From Notamacropus eugenii (Eukaryota; Chordata; Mammalia; Diprotodontia; Macropodidae): 64,000 nucleotides of DNA. Location: positions 355,908,128 to 355,972,127 of the forward strand of contig NC_092873.1 of NCBI RefSeq assembly GCF_028372415.1, read 5' to 3'. Shown here one piece after another: positions 37,833 to 44,663 of this stretch; the first letter of the stretch is position 1, and every line of letters starts with the position of its first letter. The notes beneath the pieces were generated by a model. That model saw nothing but the letters and a program-made list of their open reading frames with translations. It was not told the DNA's origin and did not search any database. Made by a program: the position numbers and the translations under genes.

Positions 37833-40800
37833 TGGGGTTTATGCAAATATTGAGTATCTTTATCACGAGCACAATTATATGACTTTAAGAGAGGAAATTT
37901 ATTTGTACTATTTTCTCATCCTTCCCACAGCAATACCAAGTGTTCATACCTGATGTGTTTTTACTGCGACACCTCCTTTGTTCTTTTTCTTCACAACATC
38001 AATAAGTCTGCTTATAATCTGATCAGCTACATAATCAACATGTCTGCCACCCTAAGGAGAAAAAACAGTAAAACATAGAAGCCAATTGTCTCACACTAAA
38101 AACTCTTTATTATACTTTTAGCTTAGTAAACACTAAAATGTCCAGATATTAACATACACTGATTTTTAAAATAGATAATAGCAAAAATGCTTTGACAAAA
38201 GTTTCATCAATGATCAATTTAAATGTGAGAAATTACCTTGGAAGTGGCAATGCTGTTGACAAAGCTAATTTGCTGGAAGCCTTTTTCACTCATAGTTAAA
38301 CATACTTCCCACCTGTTGTTTACTTCTTCATGGATAATTTTCAGTGGGTTGCCAGTTTCATCCAATTTGTCCTTCACATACAAATCCACATAGCTACGGA
38401 ATCCTTTTACCTGTACCAACATAATAGTAATCACTTTGTTTCTTCCTATAAAGTGGTAAGATGGATAGAATGATTATGAGGATTCCTTAAAAATCCACTG
38501 ATACAGGGTGACAGATGAAAAAATCTTCTGGGAAAAGTCAATATAAAAAACTCTAACACTTAAAAGGACATAACTTAGGTGCTTAGATAGTGGTGAAAGA
38601 AGAGATATTTAAAAACAAAGAAAACTCACAGGCAGCCTACTTCCATTGAGAAAGACTTTGACATCTTTGGTGGAACCAGCAATATCATATGCTCTTCTAG
38701 ACATCAAAGCAACAATATCCTTGTCTAGATTTGTCATTTTAAATTTAGACAGATCAGGTTGGAAGGTAATACATGTATAGTCTTCTCCACTAAAGGGCTT
38801 GAGAATCATTTCACCTGCTTTCCCCATGTTATCCATCCAGGTCTGTGGAAGTTAATAGGAAAAAAAAAACCAAAGTTAGTAAAACTAGTAAAAAAAAAAC
38901 AAAACACCTTAGAATCACCTTATAAATAAATCAGGATAAAAAGATGCCAAAGTGATGTATGAGCTTCAGCATGTATTAAACATAAGGAAGCATTTTAAGG
39001 AATCTAATTTCACACAATCCCAGGAACTGTTTAAATGTTTCTGAATTACATAACATTAAAAATAAGAACAATGATGTAATCTGAAGCTGTATATGTCATA
39101 AAAATCAGGGCCTAACACATACCTGCTTGAACAGTTTCTTATATTCTTTACAGGCAGTTTCCACAGTAAATTTGGTACTGAATATATTGCATAGTTTGGC
39201 TCCATATCCATTTCGACCACCTGTTTTAAAAAGACAAGTATAGGCATAAATTGCACTTTAACTCCCCTCAATACTCATTCCTCAACTAAATGACTTCACA
39301 GCCTGTACAGGTGTATACATCTATTTTAACTGCACAGTAACTGGTATAGTATCAAAATTACATTTTTAACTAGTTAAAAATCCTTCCCTCCTTAAACCAA
39401 TCCTCCAAAGACTGATAAATAACAGTTTCAAAGGTATAATTTTTAGCCATAGTTTAGTGGTTTTCATCTTACCTGTGACCTTCTTCTCATCATCATCATA
39501 GTTGCTGGAAGTCAAGAGCTGTCCAAAGATAAGAGCTGGCACATAGACCTTCTCAACCTTATGCTCTACAACAGGAATACCTTTCCCGTTATTCCAGATA
39601 CTAATGGTATTATTTTCCCTGGGGAAAAAGAAATGTAAATTTTTATTTAAAATTATAAAAGGCTGAACATATATTTATATTTGTATTTTAAGTTTGAATA
39701 TTTTATAGGAGTTATTTCCTATAAATGTTTTATATTAATGGATTGAAATTTTTATTAATTTAAATGAATATTCTCATATCCCTCCTAGAATTGGATATCA
39801 TAATTGCATTCTTACAAAACCCAGTAAATTATTTAGAAAAGTGAAATATGAGCATTCATTCTCAATGCTAGGCAGGCAGGAAAATGCACCAAAAAACTCA
39901 ACTCTTTCCAACACCTGTGCTGACAGTGATAAATATTACATAAATATGTAACACTGTCATACTTTAAGGTAAACAGGGAAAGGGGATATGATCTATGCCA
40001 AATGGAAAGAAAAAAAGACAAACCTGGAAAAATATTTTGTAGTTTTAAAAAAGGGGTCACCTACATGCACGCATCCTTCCTGGTAGTTTCCCCTTATATC
40101 CTTTCCCTATCCCACTACCCAAGGACAGCTATTGAGATATAAATAGAATAACAAATCTATTGCTACTTTCCACTAATAATACTATCACATGGAAATTTTT
40201 GTTGCTCCTATTGCATTATTCTAAGCAAAATTTTAAGAGAATAGAAAATATATTTTAGTTGCAATTAGATACCAAATGCTGTTCTTTATATTATAAATAT
40301 TGTAGGGAACAAAAGAGAATTTCATATAAATTTGTGGAAAGACTATAAGGTAGGATAATTTTTCAAAGTTCACAATTGGTCATTATAGCTCCTTTCCTTA
40401 CTGGAAAAACATAAAAAGTAGATTTTGCCACAACTCAGTAGGCTAGTGCCCTTTGTATCTGATTTGGGGTAAGCCCCACTTTGGAGAGGATCATTTATTA
40501 ATTTGGGAAACCAGACTATTAACACCACCTGCTAGATTGTCATGAACGGGATGGGAAAAAGAAAAAGCTCTAGTCTCAATATACTAGGGATTTGTGCTAA
40601 CCAAAAGAGACTTACGGATCTATTGTGACCTTAATACAGTTCATTTTTGGGTCCCTTTGCTTGTTGTCTGCGGCATTTACTGAAAGAGTAAAAGAAACAT
40701 ACTTTTTATAAGACACTTAAATCCATTTTCAAAAAGATACACTTATATTCGACTCAATTGAGAAAGCATAGATTATAGGCAACAAAGACTAGCTCTGGAG

Positions 40801-43592
40801 TCAGAAATCTCCATTTGAGCCCCAGCTAAGCAACCTTTCCCACTAATTCTCACTGTTTATACAGAAATAATAAATAAAAGACAAACTATTATTAGAATAA
40901 CTGAAATTTTTGTATTTTTTAAAAATATATATTAGAAAGCTTAAAGCAAGGTCAAATACTATGTACTTTTGATTGTACAGACTATTTGTGAGCAACAATT
41001 GGAGTTTAGAAATCTTTTACTATATAAAATTTTAGTTGGAATGGATTTGGGTTATATCATTTACTTACCTAAAATTTCATCAAAAATTTTGTATAATCCA
41101 GGAACAAAAGTTACATCTCTATAGTTAAGTCCAACTTCTTCATCATAAACCCACATTTGCTAGAACAAGGTAAAGACATTTTAAAGGTCAGTTTATTATT
41201 CTCTAAATTGTGTCTTATGAATAAACTGGTCATCACAGATTTTTTTTTACAGGTTTTCTAAGTTGAAAATTAACAAAATATACTTTAATTGAAAGCATTT
41301 TATGACTAAAGTTCTGAGATCTGGCTAATTATAGCAAGTACAGGTAAGATGAAGAAAAAAATAGCAGAAAGAACAAAAGCTCAGAAAAACAAACATCTAA
41401 CTGTACTCGATCAATTTTATTTACCTGGGTCACAACCTCCACAGAGCCAATATAGGTATCAGGGCGGAGCAAAATATGCTCCAACTGGGTTTTCTTTTGA
41501 TAGATTCTCTCAACAGACAATCTTTTCTTTGTGTCCTCATTTTTCTTTATTTTATTAACTTGGAGATTTTCATTTACAGGCTAGAAATTTAAAAAAAAAA
41601 TGGGAAAAGCTTTTAAGTAATGGTCTTGAAAGGAAAATAGAAAAGTCCAAAATAATATTTTAGTAGTTGAGGGTACAGTTTACAAAGTTGAATGTAATAT
41701 TGGTATACTTTGATCACTGAATCCTGTAAGTTAAAAACCTTCAGAACAGTTTCTAAAGCACCCGGAGTACTGCATTCCTCCATTTTCAAAGAGGACCATG
41801 ACATCAGATTAATGACATGACTTGGACTTGACTTTGTTTTGAGTATGGGAGGGCTGTGCAAGGTCACCAGCCTCACTTTCTCCTCCTGAGCCATCTGGAT
41901 CCAGTGATCAGATATTTGTCAGGATAACTGGAGATGGCCCAGGATGCAATGGGAGACCTTAGCCTTTTAAGGTACTCAAAGTGAGGTAATGCCCATTCAG
42001 TAAATAGGCCTCTTTAAAAAGCAGTCAGGAAGATGGCTCAGGTTGTGTACATCCTTATACTCTGAGTATAAGGAGATTGCAAAGACTGTATCTAAAATTA
42101 ATAAGAACTTATGCCCTATATCCATTTTCCTTTGAAAACAATGACATTCACCTTATAAAAAGGAAAACCTGTATGAGTATGGGCATTATATATGTGCAAA
42201 GTCCTGCTATAACACAGATAACTCTCATGTGGTTTCAGATATATTCAAACTAAGAATCAAATCATGTTCCTGGGAATCCTACAGAAAAAGTCTATATGCT
42301 ATACAGGTGGTCTGCAATAACTATACTACTGTTTATGATTCATTGGAGAGTTTAAAGCATAAACGCATCAAATATATTCATGCACACATCTGATTGTGTG
42401 GACTATTTGTTGGGCTTTAAGTCAGGAAGACCTTCTTGCAAACCCAATCTGTCATTTGTTAGAAGTTACTGTACACTGGGTAAGTCACTTAACCCTTACA
42501 TGTATTCAAGCCCTCACCGTAGGGTTCACCTACATAGAAAAGATTCGTTTTGCCTTGGTGGAGGTAGTTTTTGACCCTGCCAAATGGGTATACAGGCTTA
42601 TAAGAGATATATAGATATATGTACACAATTTTTTTTCTATTTATTTTTGGACACCAGTACATGAGTGCCAAGAAGGCAGGGTTTCAGTATTATTTGTTGA
42701 GCTCTCTTTTTGCTTTAAGAAAAATATACGTAATGCCACTAAAGGCCAGGACTCAAGGTTTCCTGGTCCCTAAATCCCTTGATTTAGTTAGAACCATATT
42801 AAAGACTGAATAAAAAGGGTATCAAACTCAGTTCACGTCAAAAGTGGATAAAGAGCCAGAAAAAGCGGTTTGGGGTGGTGGTGGGCTGGCTGATGTAGGC
42901 GGAAAAAGCCCAGTGCTGTGCTGTGGGGAAGAAAGGAGAGATTGGGTTAGAAACAAAACTCAGCCCTTCTTAGTCGGGCCTTGGGGCCAGTCACGGAACC
43001 ACCCTGGGCCGTCCACAAGCACCAGGGATCTCTGCGGGGGAGTGTGTTTGAATCTGAGTTCTGGTTCCGCTCCAGAGGGGGTCCCAGGGAGGAGGGACCG
43101 CGAGCCGGGGGCCTCCCTGGTACTTGTAGCACGAACCCAAAGGCGTCTTCTATAGGAAGCCTTCCCAGGGCCTCCTCGGTCATCACTGGACAGCTCCCTT
43201 AGACTGAGATCTCCCAGAGCGGGCCTGACTTCGGCCCCTCATAAAGGTTTGTGGACGGACGGACCGATCCCGTCTCCCCGCCCTCTGCCCTTGGCCGCGC
43301 GCTCGTCCCCGTCACGGCGCCCCTGAACCCCGCAGGGGCAGGCCCCCTGCTCCCAGGCCCCCTTTTAACCGACGCTTCACCTTTTAAGCGGGGGTTTAAG
43401 AGATTCGGGGCGACCCGAGGGCCCCCAACCAGGCCTGAGCCGGGGGCGGAGGTTGGGGGTCCTATTCCCAGGGCCCCTGTCAGGAACCTGGGGTTAACGA
43501 AGCCAGCCGGGACTTACTAACTAACCCGGCCCGGAGCCGGTCGCCGCCCACCGGCCTCCCGTGCTCACCTGCAGCGGCGACAGATCCTCCAT
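19751..43592 (-). CDS. TOP2A: DNA topoisomerase II alpha (35 exons, complete)
   Basis: TOP2A is the homodimeric nuclear type IIA topoisomerase that passes one DNA duplex through an ATP-gated double-strand break. It decatenates sister chromatids and supports chromosome condensation in S/G2/M. The 35 exons join in phase to 1557 residues (human 1531), all introns GT-AG. Visible domains: GHKL ATPase (about 30-270, with GRNGYGAKL at 162-170), transducer with QTK loop (377-379), TOPRIM (EGDSAK 462-467; D542, D544, D546 for metal), winged-helix and tower with active-site Tyr806 in [10 protein letters not shown]-gate coiled coil to about 1200, and a disordered charged C-terminal domain. That domain contains KLPFKPIKK, an RKRKP nuclear signal and the conserved end [14 protein letters not shown]. 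Catalytic numbering is one higher than human because the N-terminus reads MEDLSPLQ rather than MEVSPLQ. TOP2B is excluded by the short N-terminus and the end sequence. Confidence 0.99.
20232..20446 (-). CDS. TOP2A: TOP2A exon 34
   Basis: Residues 1441-1512, lysine-rich and disordered. It contains [17 protein letters not shown], the counterpart of the human bipartite nuclear localisation signal next to casein-kinase-type acidic serines. The donor is GTGGGT. Confidence 0.97.
20755..20970 (+). repeat. MIR-like SINE in TOP2A intron 33
   Basis: AGCACTGGACTGGAAGTCAA and CCCTCTGTAAAATGGGCAAT mark a diverged MIR in sense to the plus strand. Confidence 0.6.
21341..21487 (-). CDS. TOP2A: TOP2A exon 33
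   Basis: Residues 1392-1441 of the variable C-terminal domain: acidic ([12 protein letters not shown]), a serine run, then basic KKTAAK, which matches human. It begins and ends within codons, in phase with both neighbours. Confidence 0.96.
21705..21763 (-). CDS. TOP2A: TOP2A exon 32 (59 nt)
   Basis: Residues 1372-1392 ([19 protein letters not shown]). This is a short, fast-evolving exon. It is supported by the acceptor TTCTAG, the donor GTATGT, and the fact that it is needed to keep the frame between exons 31 and 33. Confidence 0.93.
22155..22284 (-). CDS. TOP2A: TOP2A exon 31
   Basis: Residues 1329-1372. The acidic run [12 protein letters not shown] and [10 protein letters not shown] align with the human MDLDSDEDFSD and DEDFVPSDAS segments, which are phosphorylation-rich. 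Confidence 0.97.
22570..22725 (-). CDS. TOP2A: TOP2A exon 30
   Basis: Residues 1277-1329. It contains [12 protein letters not shown] (human KQTTLAFKPIKK, a PIP-box-like motif), then [11 protein letters not shown] and VPPREV, all closely conserved. Confidence 0.98.
22985..23395 (+). mobile_element. L2-like LINE fragment in TOP2A intron 29
   Basis: TGGTGTATCCCCAATGCAAA, then GGTAAGGACATGTTATACTT and a 3' part ending AATAAGTGCTCGA, follow the order of an L2 3' end in the plus direction. Strongly diverged. Confidence 0.45.
23715..23805 (-). CDS. TOP2A: TOP2A exon 29
   Basis: Starts with [12 protein letters not shown] and ends with [13 protein letters not shown]. It matches human TEGSPQEDG and LKQRLEKKQKREP. 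It begins in phase 0, so it can join either exon 28 or the micro-exon. Confidence 0.96.
23925..23948 (-). CDS. TOP2A: Candidate TOP2A 24-nt micro-exon (optional)
   Basis: Eight codons, DIVFNIEQ, lie between an acceptor CTTTCAG and a donor CAG|GTATGA, in phase 0 and without a stop. Inclusion would lengthen the protein to 1565. It falls where human has NEN between KKIK and TEG. The upstream pyrimidine tract is weak. It may be a constitutive, alternative or dead exon; transcript data are not available here. Confidence 0.5.
24090..24275 (+). repeat. MIR SINE in TOP2A intron 28
   Basis: AATAGAATGGGAGTCAAAGA, CTCTCATCTGTAAAATGAAA and the end AGCTTCTTTTCCAGTTCTAA are MIR text in the plus direction. 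Confidence 0.65.
25050..25185 (-). repeat. MIR-like SINE abutting TOP2A exon 28
   Basis: ACTTTCCTAAGGTCACATGG and GGGACTTGAACCTAACCTTT are antisense MIR text that ends about 20 bp past the exon 28 donor. Confidence 0.6.
25205..25396 (-). CDS. TOP2A: TOP2A exon 28
   Basis: Residues 1183-1246: [20 protein letters not shown], then [20 protein letters not shown] and a basic end KKIRKKIK. The [15 protein letters not shown] block is highly conserved. Confidence 0.98.
26028..26262 (-). repeat. Family A CORE-SINE in TOP2A intron 27
   Basis: TTGTTGTTCAGTCATTTTAC (tail), TTTTACAGATGAGGAAACTG (CORE) and CTCACTGTATCATCTACCTG (head). On the plus strand it is antisense, so it lies in sense within the TOP2A transcript. 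Confidence 0.85.
26541..26624 (-). CDS. TOP2A: TOP2A exon 27
   Basis: Residues 1155-1182, [20 protein letters not shown] and AAFVEELE, the end of the C-gate region. The donor is GTGTGT. Confidence 0.98.
26679..27115. mobile_element. Mariner-like MITE with nested L1 3' end, TOP2A intron 26
   Basis: The outer element has ends AGTGTCCTAAAA and, in reverse, AGTGTCCCAAAA, next to TA on both sides, as expected of Tc1/mariner. It is split by the L1 tail at 26742-27081. Confidence 0.6.
26742..27081 (+). mobile_element. Truncated L1 3' UTR with A-rich tail in TOP2A intron 26
   Basis: It matches the 3' end of the L1 at 55080-55370 almost line by line (TGTAGCAGATCATGTTTGTG, TACAGAATTGTA, ATGGCAGTGATTGT). 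A 15-bp exact duplication, AAAATTGAGCTGAGA, flanks it (26727-26741 and 27082-27096), proving target-primed insertion. The orientation is opposite to TOP2A. Confidence 0.9.
27160..27330 (-). CDS. TOP2A: TOP2A exon 26
   Basis: Residues 1098-1154: an acidic start [17 protein letters not shown], two residues longer than human, then the C-gate block [20 protein letters not shown]. Confidence 0.98.
27441..27532 (-). CDS. TOP2A: TOP2A exon 25
   Basis: Residues 1067-1097, [20 protein letters not shown] and [11 protein letters not shown], essentially identical to human. Confidence 0.99.
28555..28870 (+). repeat. MIR-type SINEs in TOP2A intron 24
   Basis: GACCTTGGGTCAGGAAGACT, ATGACCCTGTGCAAGTCACT and AAATGGGGACAACAAAAGCA, then a second partial copy AAAATGGGGATAATAGTTAC. 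Both are diverged. Confidence 0.65.
29182..29377 (-). CDS. TOP2A: TOP2A exon 24
   Basis: Residues 1002-1067: [40 protein letters not shown] and [17 protein letters not shown] of the C-gate coiled coil. Confidence 0.99.
29635..29835 (-). CDS. TOP2A: TOP2A exon 23
   Basis: Residues 935-1001, [20 protein letters not shown] and [20 protein letters not shown], ending TCNSM. The first residue is V where human has T. Confidence 0.99.
29952..30086 (-). CDS. TOP2A: TOP2A exon 22
   Basis: Residues 890-934, [20 protein letters not shown] and [16 protein letters not shown] of the tower domain. Exactly 45 codons in phase 0. Confidence 0.99.
30302..30533 (-). CDS. TOP2A: TOP2A exon 21
   Basis: Residues 812-889 with [20 protein letters not shown] and [20 protein letters not shown]. 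It contains the isoleucine of EWYIP that intercalates DNA in type IIA enzymes. This is the largest coding exon, 232 nt. Confidence 0.99.
30690..31276 (+). mobile_element. L1 3' UTR fragments in TOP2A intron 20
   Basis: GATCAATGTAATGACTATTC, ACAAGCTATCCATTAGAGAG and TTGCTTAACTATGCATATTT are recurring marsupial L1 3' UTR text. The last part has a duplicated phrase TATTATTAGTTTTACTTAA and ends in AATAAAACTTAAAAA. Confidence 0.55.
31365..31640 (-). repeat. SINE family B in TOP2A intron 20
   Basis: GGTCCAGTGACCAGATATTC and CTGGAGATGGCCCAGGATGC are shared with 41777-42015 and 52640-52765, and in reverse with 5020-5219. Confidence 0.7.
32163..32311 (-). CDS. TOP2A: TOP2A exon 20 (active-site tyrosine)
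   Basis: Residues 763-812. It encodes [20 protein letters not shown], then [15 protein letters not shown], in which Tyr806 (human Tyr805) forms the covalent 5'-phosphotyrosyl link to cleaved DNA. Arg805 beside it is also kept. Confidence 0.99.
32480..32668. repeat. Repeat family D, third copy, in TOP2A intron 19
   Basis: AATACAATAGGACATAATGT, ACATGGTTTTCTAAGTCAAT and TTTAGTGGCCCC match the copies at 2600-3010 and 6620-6820. Confidence 0.6.
32924..33045 (-). CDS. TOP2A: TOP2A exon 19
   Basis: Residues 722-762, [20 protein letters not shown] and [20 protein letters not shown] of the winged-helix region. Identical in these motifs to human. Confidence 0.99.
33128..33242 (-). CDS. TOP2A: TOP2A exon 18
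   Basis: Residues 684-722, [20 protein letters not shown] and [14 protein letters not shown]. Confidence 0.99.
33703..33795 (-). CDS. TOP2A: TOP2A exon 17
   Basis: Residues 653-683, [20 protein letters not shown] and [11 protein letters not shown]. Exactly 31 codons. Confidence 0.99.
34084..34193 (-). CDS. TOP2A: TOP2A exon 16
   Basis: Residues 616-652, [20 protein letters not shown] and [14 protein letters not shown]. Confidence 0.99.
34424..34529 (-). CDS. TOP2A: TOP2A exon 15
   Basis: Residues 581-616, [20 protein letters not shown] and [12 protein letters not shown]. The donor GTTTGT is weaker than average. Confidence 0.98.
34617..34727 (-). CDS. TOP2A: TOP2A exon 14
   Basis: Residues 544-580. 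It begins [20 protein letters not shown], which completes the TOPRIM metal site (D544 and D546), and ends [11 protein letters not shown]. The context reads [10 protein letters not shown] where human has LLRHRFLEEF. Confidence 0.99.
34960..35085 (+). mobile_element. L2 3' end fragment in TOP2A intron 13
   Basis: GTAAGCTCCTTAGGGACAGG and GCCTGGCACACAGTAGGAAA are the L2 3' end in the plus direction. Confidence 0.7.
35150..35300 (+). repeat. MIR/CORE-SINE fragment in TOP2A intron 13
   Basis: GTCAGTCTGAAATACATGGA and TGACTCTAGGCAAGTCATTT mark the head and CORE of a diverged copy. Confidence 0.55.
35569..35694 (-). CDS. TOP2A: TOP2A exon 13
   Basis: Residues 502-543, [20 protein letters not shown] and [11 protein letters not shown], ending in the first TOPRIM metal aspartate (D542). 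The donor GTTAAA is non-consensus after position 2. Confidence 0.99.
36049..36206 (-). CDS. TOP2A: TOP2A exon 12 (TOPRIM EGDSAK)
   Basis: Residues 449-501. It carries [20 protein letters not shown], in which Glu462 (human Glu461) is the catalytic acid, then [17 protein letters not shown]. It starts GSKNSTDC where human has GGRNSTEC. Confidence 0.99.
36802..36940 (-). CDS. TOP2A: TOP2A exon 11
   Basis: Residues 403-449, [20 protein letters not shown] and [14 protein letters not shown]. Confidence 0.99.
37068..37205 (-). CDS. TOP2A: TOP2A exon 10 (QTK loop)
   Basis: Residues 357-402, [20 protein letters not shown] then [15 protein letters not shown]. Lys379 of the QTK loop contacts the ATP gamma-phosphate in this family. 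Confidence 0.99.
37786..37830. repeat. (GT)n microsatellite in TOP2A intron 9
   Basis: An uninterrupted 45-nt TG/GT run on the plus strand, about 120 bp 3' of the exon 9 donor in transcript terms. Probably polymorphic. Confidence 0.98.
37950..38051 (-). CDS. TOP2A: TOP2A exon 9
   Basis: Residues 323-356, [20 protein letters not shown] and [14 protein letters not shown]. Confidence 0.99.
38237..38410 (-). CDS. TOP2A: TOP2A exon 8
   Basis: Residues 265-322, [20 protein letters not shown] and [20 protein letters not shown]. Confidence 0.99.
38630..38842 (-). CDS. TOP2A: TOP2A exon 7
   Basis: Residues 194-264, [20 protein letters not shown] and [20 protein letters not shown]. The end of the GHKL ATPase fold. 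Confidence 0.99.
39123..39220 (-). CDS. TOP2A: TOP2A exon 6 (ATP-binding loop)
   Basis: Residues 161-193. It opens with [18 protein letters not shown], the glycine-rich ATP-lid motif of GHKL ATPases. Confidence 0.99.
39473..39618 (-). CDS. TOP2A: TOP2A exon 5
   Basis: Residues 112-161. It contains [20 protein letters not shown] and [19 protein letters not shown], including the NGKGIPV motif of the ATP pocket. Confidence 0.99.
40616..40679 (-). CDS. TOP2A: TOP2A exon 4
   Basis: Residues 91-112, [20 protein letters not shown]. It holds the asparagine of EILVNAADN that coordinates magnesium-ATP. Confidence 0.99.
40760..40900 (+). repeat. MIR-like SINE fragment in TOP2A intron 3
   Basis: GACTAGCTCTGGAGTCAGAA and GAGCCCCAGCTAAGCAACCT are diverged MIR head and CORE. 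Confidence 0.45.
41069..41159 (-). CDS. TOP2A: TOP2A exon 3
   Basis: Residues 61-91, [20 protein letters not shown] and [10 protein letters not shown], with the ATPase general-base glutamate region DEIL. Confidence 0.99.
41425..41580 (-). CDS. TOP2A: TOP2A exon 2
   Basis: Residues 9-60. It begins [20 protein letters not shown], then [20 protein letters not shown] and [12 protein letters not shown]. Very close to human. Confidence 0.99.
41777..42015 (-). repeat. SINE family B in TOP2A intron 1
   Basis: TTCAAAGAGGACCATGACAT through GATGGCCCAGGATGCAATGG matches 31365-31640 along its whole length. Confidence 0.7.
42016..42980. other. Left part of TOP2A intron 1 upstream of the CpG island
   Basis: Contains a SINE scrap (about 42405-42490, GTCAGGAAGACCTTCTTGCA) and otherwise unique AT-rich sequence turning GC-rich after 42850. 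No exon was seen. Confidence 0.5.
43569..43592 (-). CDS. TOP2A: TOP2A exon 1 coding part
   Basis: ATG at 43592 opens MEDLSPLQ, joined in phase 0 to exon 2, against MEVSPLQ in human. The context CCCCCGGCATGG is a fair Kozak match with G at +4. The donor is GTGAGC. Confidence 0.98.
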
Positions 43593-43680
43593 GCCGGGGG
43601 CTGTGGGGGGAGGCGGCCAAAGCTACTGAGGAGACTCGACACCGAGCGCTGGAGCCCAAGCGACCGCACAACCCGCCGAA
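43593..43680 (-). other. TOP2A: Predicted TOP2A 5' UTR
   Basis: The start of transcription is placed near 43680 because human TOP2A has its first inverted CCAAT box about 68 bp upstream of the start, and the matching box here is at 43747-43751. The position is inferred, not observed. Confidence 0.5.
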
Positions 43681-43706
43681 GACGACGGTCCGTTACGCGG
43701 GCTCCT

Positions 43707-43712
43707 TTCAAA
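43707..43712 (-). promoter_or_regulatory. CHR-like element TTTGAA in TOP2A core promoter
   Basis: In gene orientation TAGTTTTGAAAGG lies about 30 bp upstream of the inferred start. CHR elements bind the DREAM and B-Myb-MuvB complexes, which restrict transcription to G2/M (known for this gene class). A second TTTGAA is at 43865-43870. Confidence 0.55.
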
Positions 43713-43722
43713 ACTACACTTT

Positions 43723-43735
43723 CCCCGCCCGCCCG
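43723..43735. promoter_or_regulatory. GC box / E2F-like element
   Basis: CCCCGCCCGCCC fits Sp1/Sp3 sites and sits between the inferred start and the first CCAAT box, as GC1 does in human TOP2A. The overlapping TTTCCCCGCC is one base longer than an E2F consensus. Confidence 0.55.
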
Positions 43736-43746
43736 AGCCAGACTGA

Positions 43747-43921
43747 CCAATCACTGCCCTGCTTTCGTCACCCACGAGAGGCCAATCACCGCGGAGGTCT
43801 CAGATGACCGACCGAGCAACCGAGAAGTCCTATTGGAATAGACGGAGAAGGCGCCCGGGGACTTTTCAAAAAGGACCAATGGGAGTCGGGGTCGAGAAGA
43901 CAGGCGGGGGGCTGTACCAAT
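43747..43921 (-). promoter_or_regulatory. TOP2A: Array of inverted CCAAT boxes (NF-Y sites)
   Basis: CCAAT on the plus strand, hence inverted (ATTGG) relative to TOP2A, occurs at 43747-43751, 43782-43786, 43876-43880 and 43917-43921. A fifth box at 43832-43836 points the other way. Spacing is 35-50 bp. Human TOP2A is known for several inverted CCAAT boxes bound by NF-Y that drive its cell-cycle expression. Confidence 0.85.
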
Positions 43922-44099
43922 CAGAAGGGAGCAGCGGTTTGCCCGGGGGGAGGCTGAGAGAAAGCCTTTGGGCGGGCGTTTGAAATGAGGCAGAAGGAGC
44001 TCGGGAAAAAAATGGAGGAGGGTTTGGGCGGAAGTCTGGGGTCGGGTACCGGCATCTCTAGATCCCCGGCCTAACAGCGCGGCCCAGGATCCTATGGGA

Positions 44100-44250
44100 T
44101 CTAGAACTGGAAAGGGACCGCCCGGTCCAGCCTTCTCATTGACCCAGAAGGAAACAGGCACCGAGAAGCCGAGCGACGTAGCCGAGGTCACACAGCGGAA
44201 GCAGGGTTTAAATTCAAACACAGCTCCGCACTCGGTCTTCCTTCTAAGCT
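44100..44250 (-). repeat. Old MIR fragment at the island edge
   Basis: GACCCAGAAGGAAACAGGCA, GTAGCCGAGGTCACACAGCG and GGGTTTAAATTCAAACACAG are MIR text with unusually GC-rich substitutions. Confidence 0.55.
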
Positions 44251-44663
44251 CTGTGTGTTTCGGTTGTCCTCTTAGTGACATTTCCGCAGTGCTTTATATT
44301 CCACAGAGTGAAAATCAAAATGACTGCCCGGTAATTTTACATTAAAGCGGCTATAGCGCAGAATCCCTGGAGATGCGTGCGGCGCAGCAGGGGTCCCGCC
44401 GGAAGGCGCGGCTCCCCAGAGCTTGGTTCCTCTAGCTATTTAAACTGAAAACGGACCATTTTTCTGTTAGAGTGGCAGAAGGAGGTTGTGGGTATAAAAG
44501 ATCTGAAGTAGAATCTCTAAGTAAGGCATGCTGTGGGACAATAGGATTATTACCCAACTTTGGGCTTGTACAGAAAGTTATCTGTAGATATTAGCTATAT
44601 AGATCTGTATATAAATCCATCCATCTCTCTAAATGAAATATGGCTGAGATCCTCTGTCAGTTT

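Larger units (their letters stand above)
42980..44100. promoter_or_regulatory. TOP2A: CpG island spanning TOP2A promoter, exon 1 and intron 1 start
   Basis: The only long GC-rich, CpG-dense stretch in the window, against an AT-rich background. It covers exon 1, the presumed start site and the CCAAT array. Many long open frames on both strands within it are by-products of GC content. Confidence 0.9.

Noticed and set aside
42844-43520. Plus-strand frames of 73-103 codons in intron 1 and the island
   Set aside because: No known family, mutually overlapping in different frames and with an opposite-strand frame, so by-products of GC content.
19751-43592. Assignment as TOP2B instead of TOP2A
   Set aside because: The N-terminus MEDLSPLQ, the exon 30 motif LPFKPIKK and the C-terminal [13 protein letters not shown] all match TOP2A, while TOP2B has a longer N-terminus and a different end.
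43751-44281. 176-codon open frame on the minus strand in the TOP2A CpG island
   Set aside because: It lies across the CCAAT array and an old MIR fragment, has no domain or splice context, and GC-rich islands are poor in stop codons by chance.
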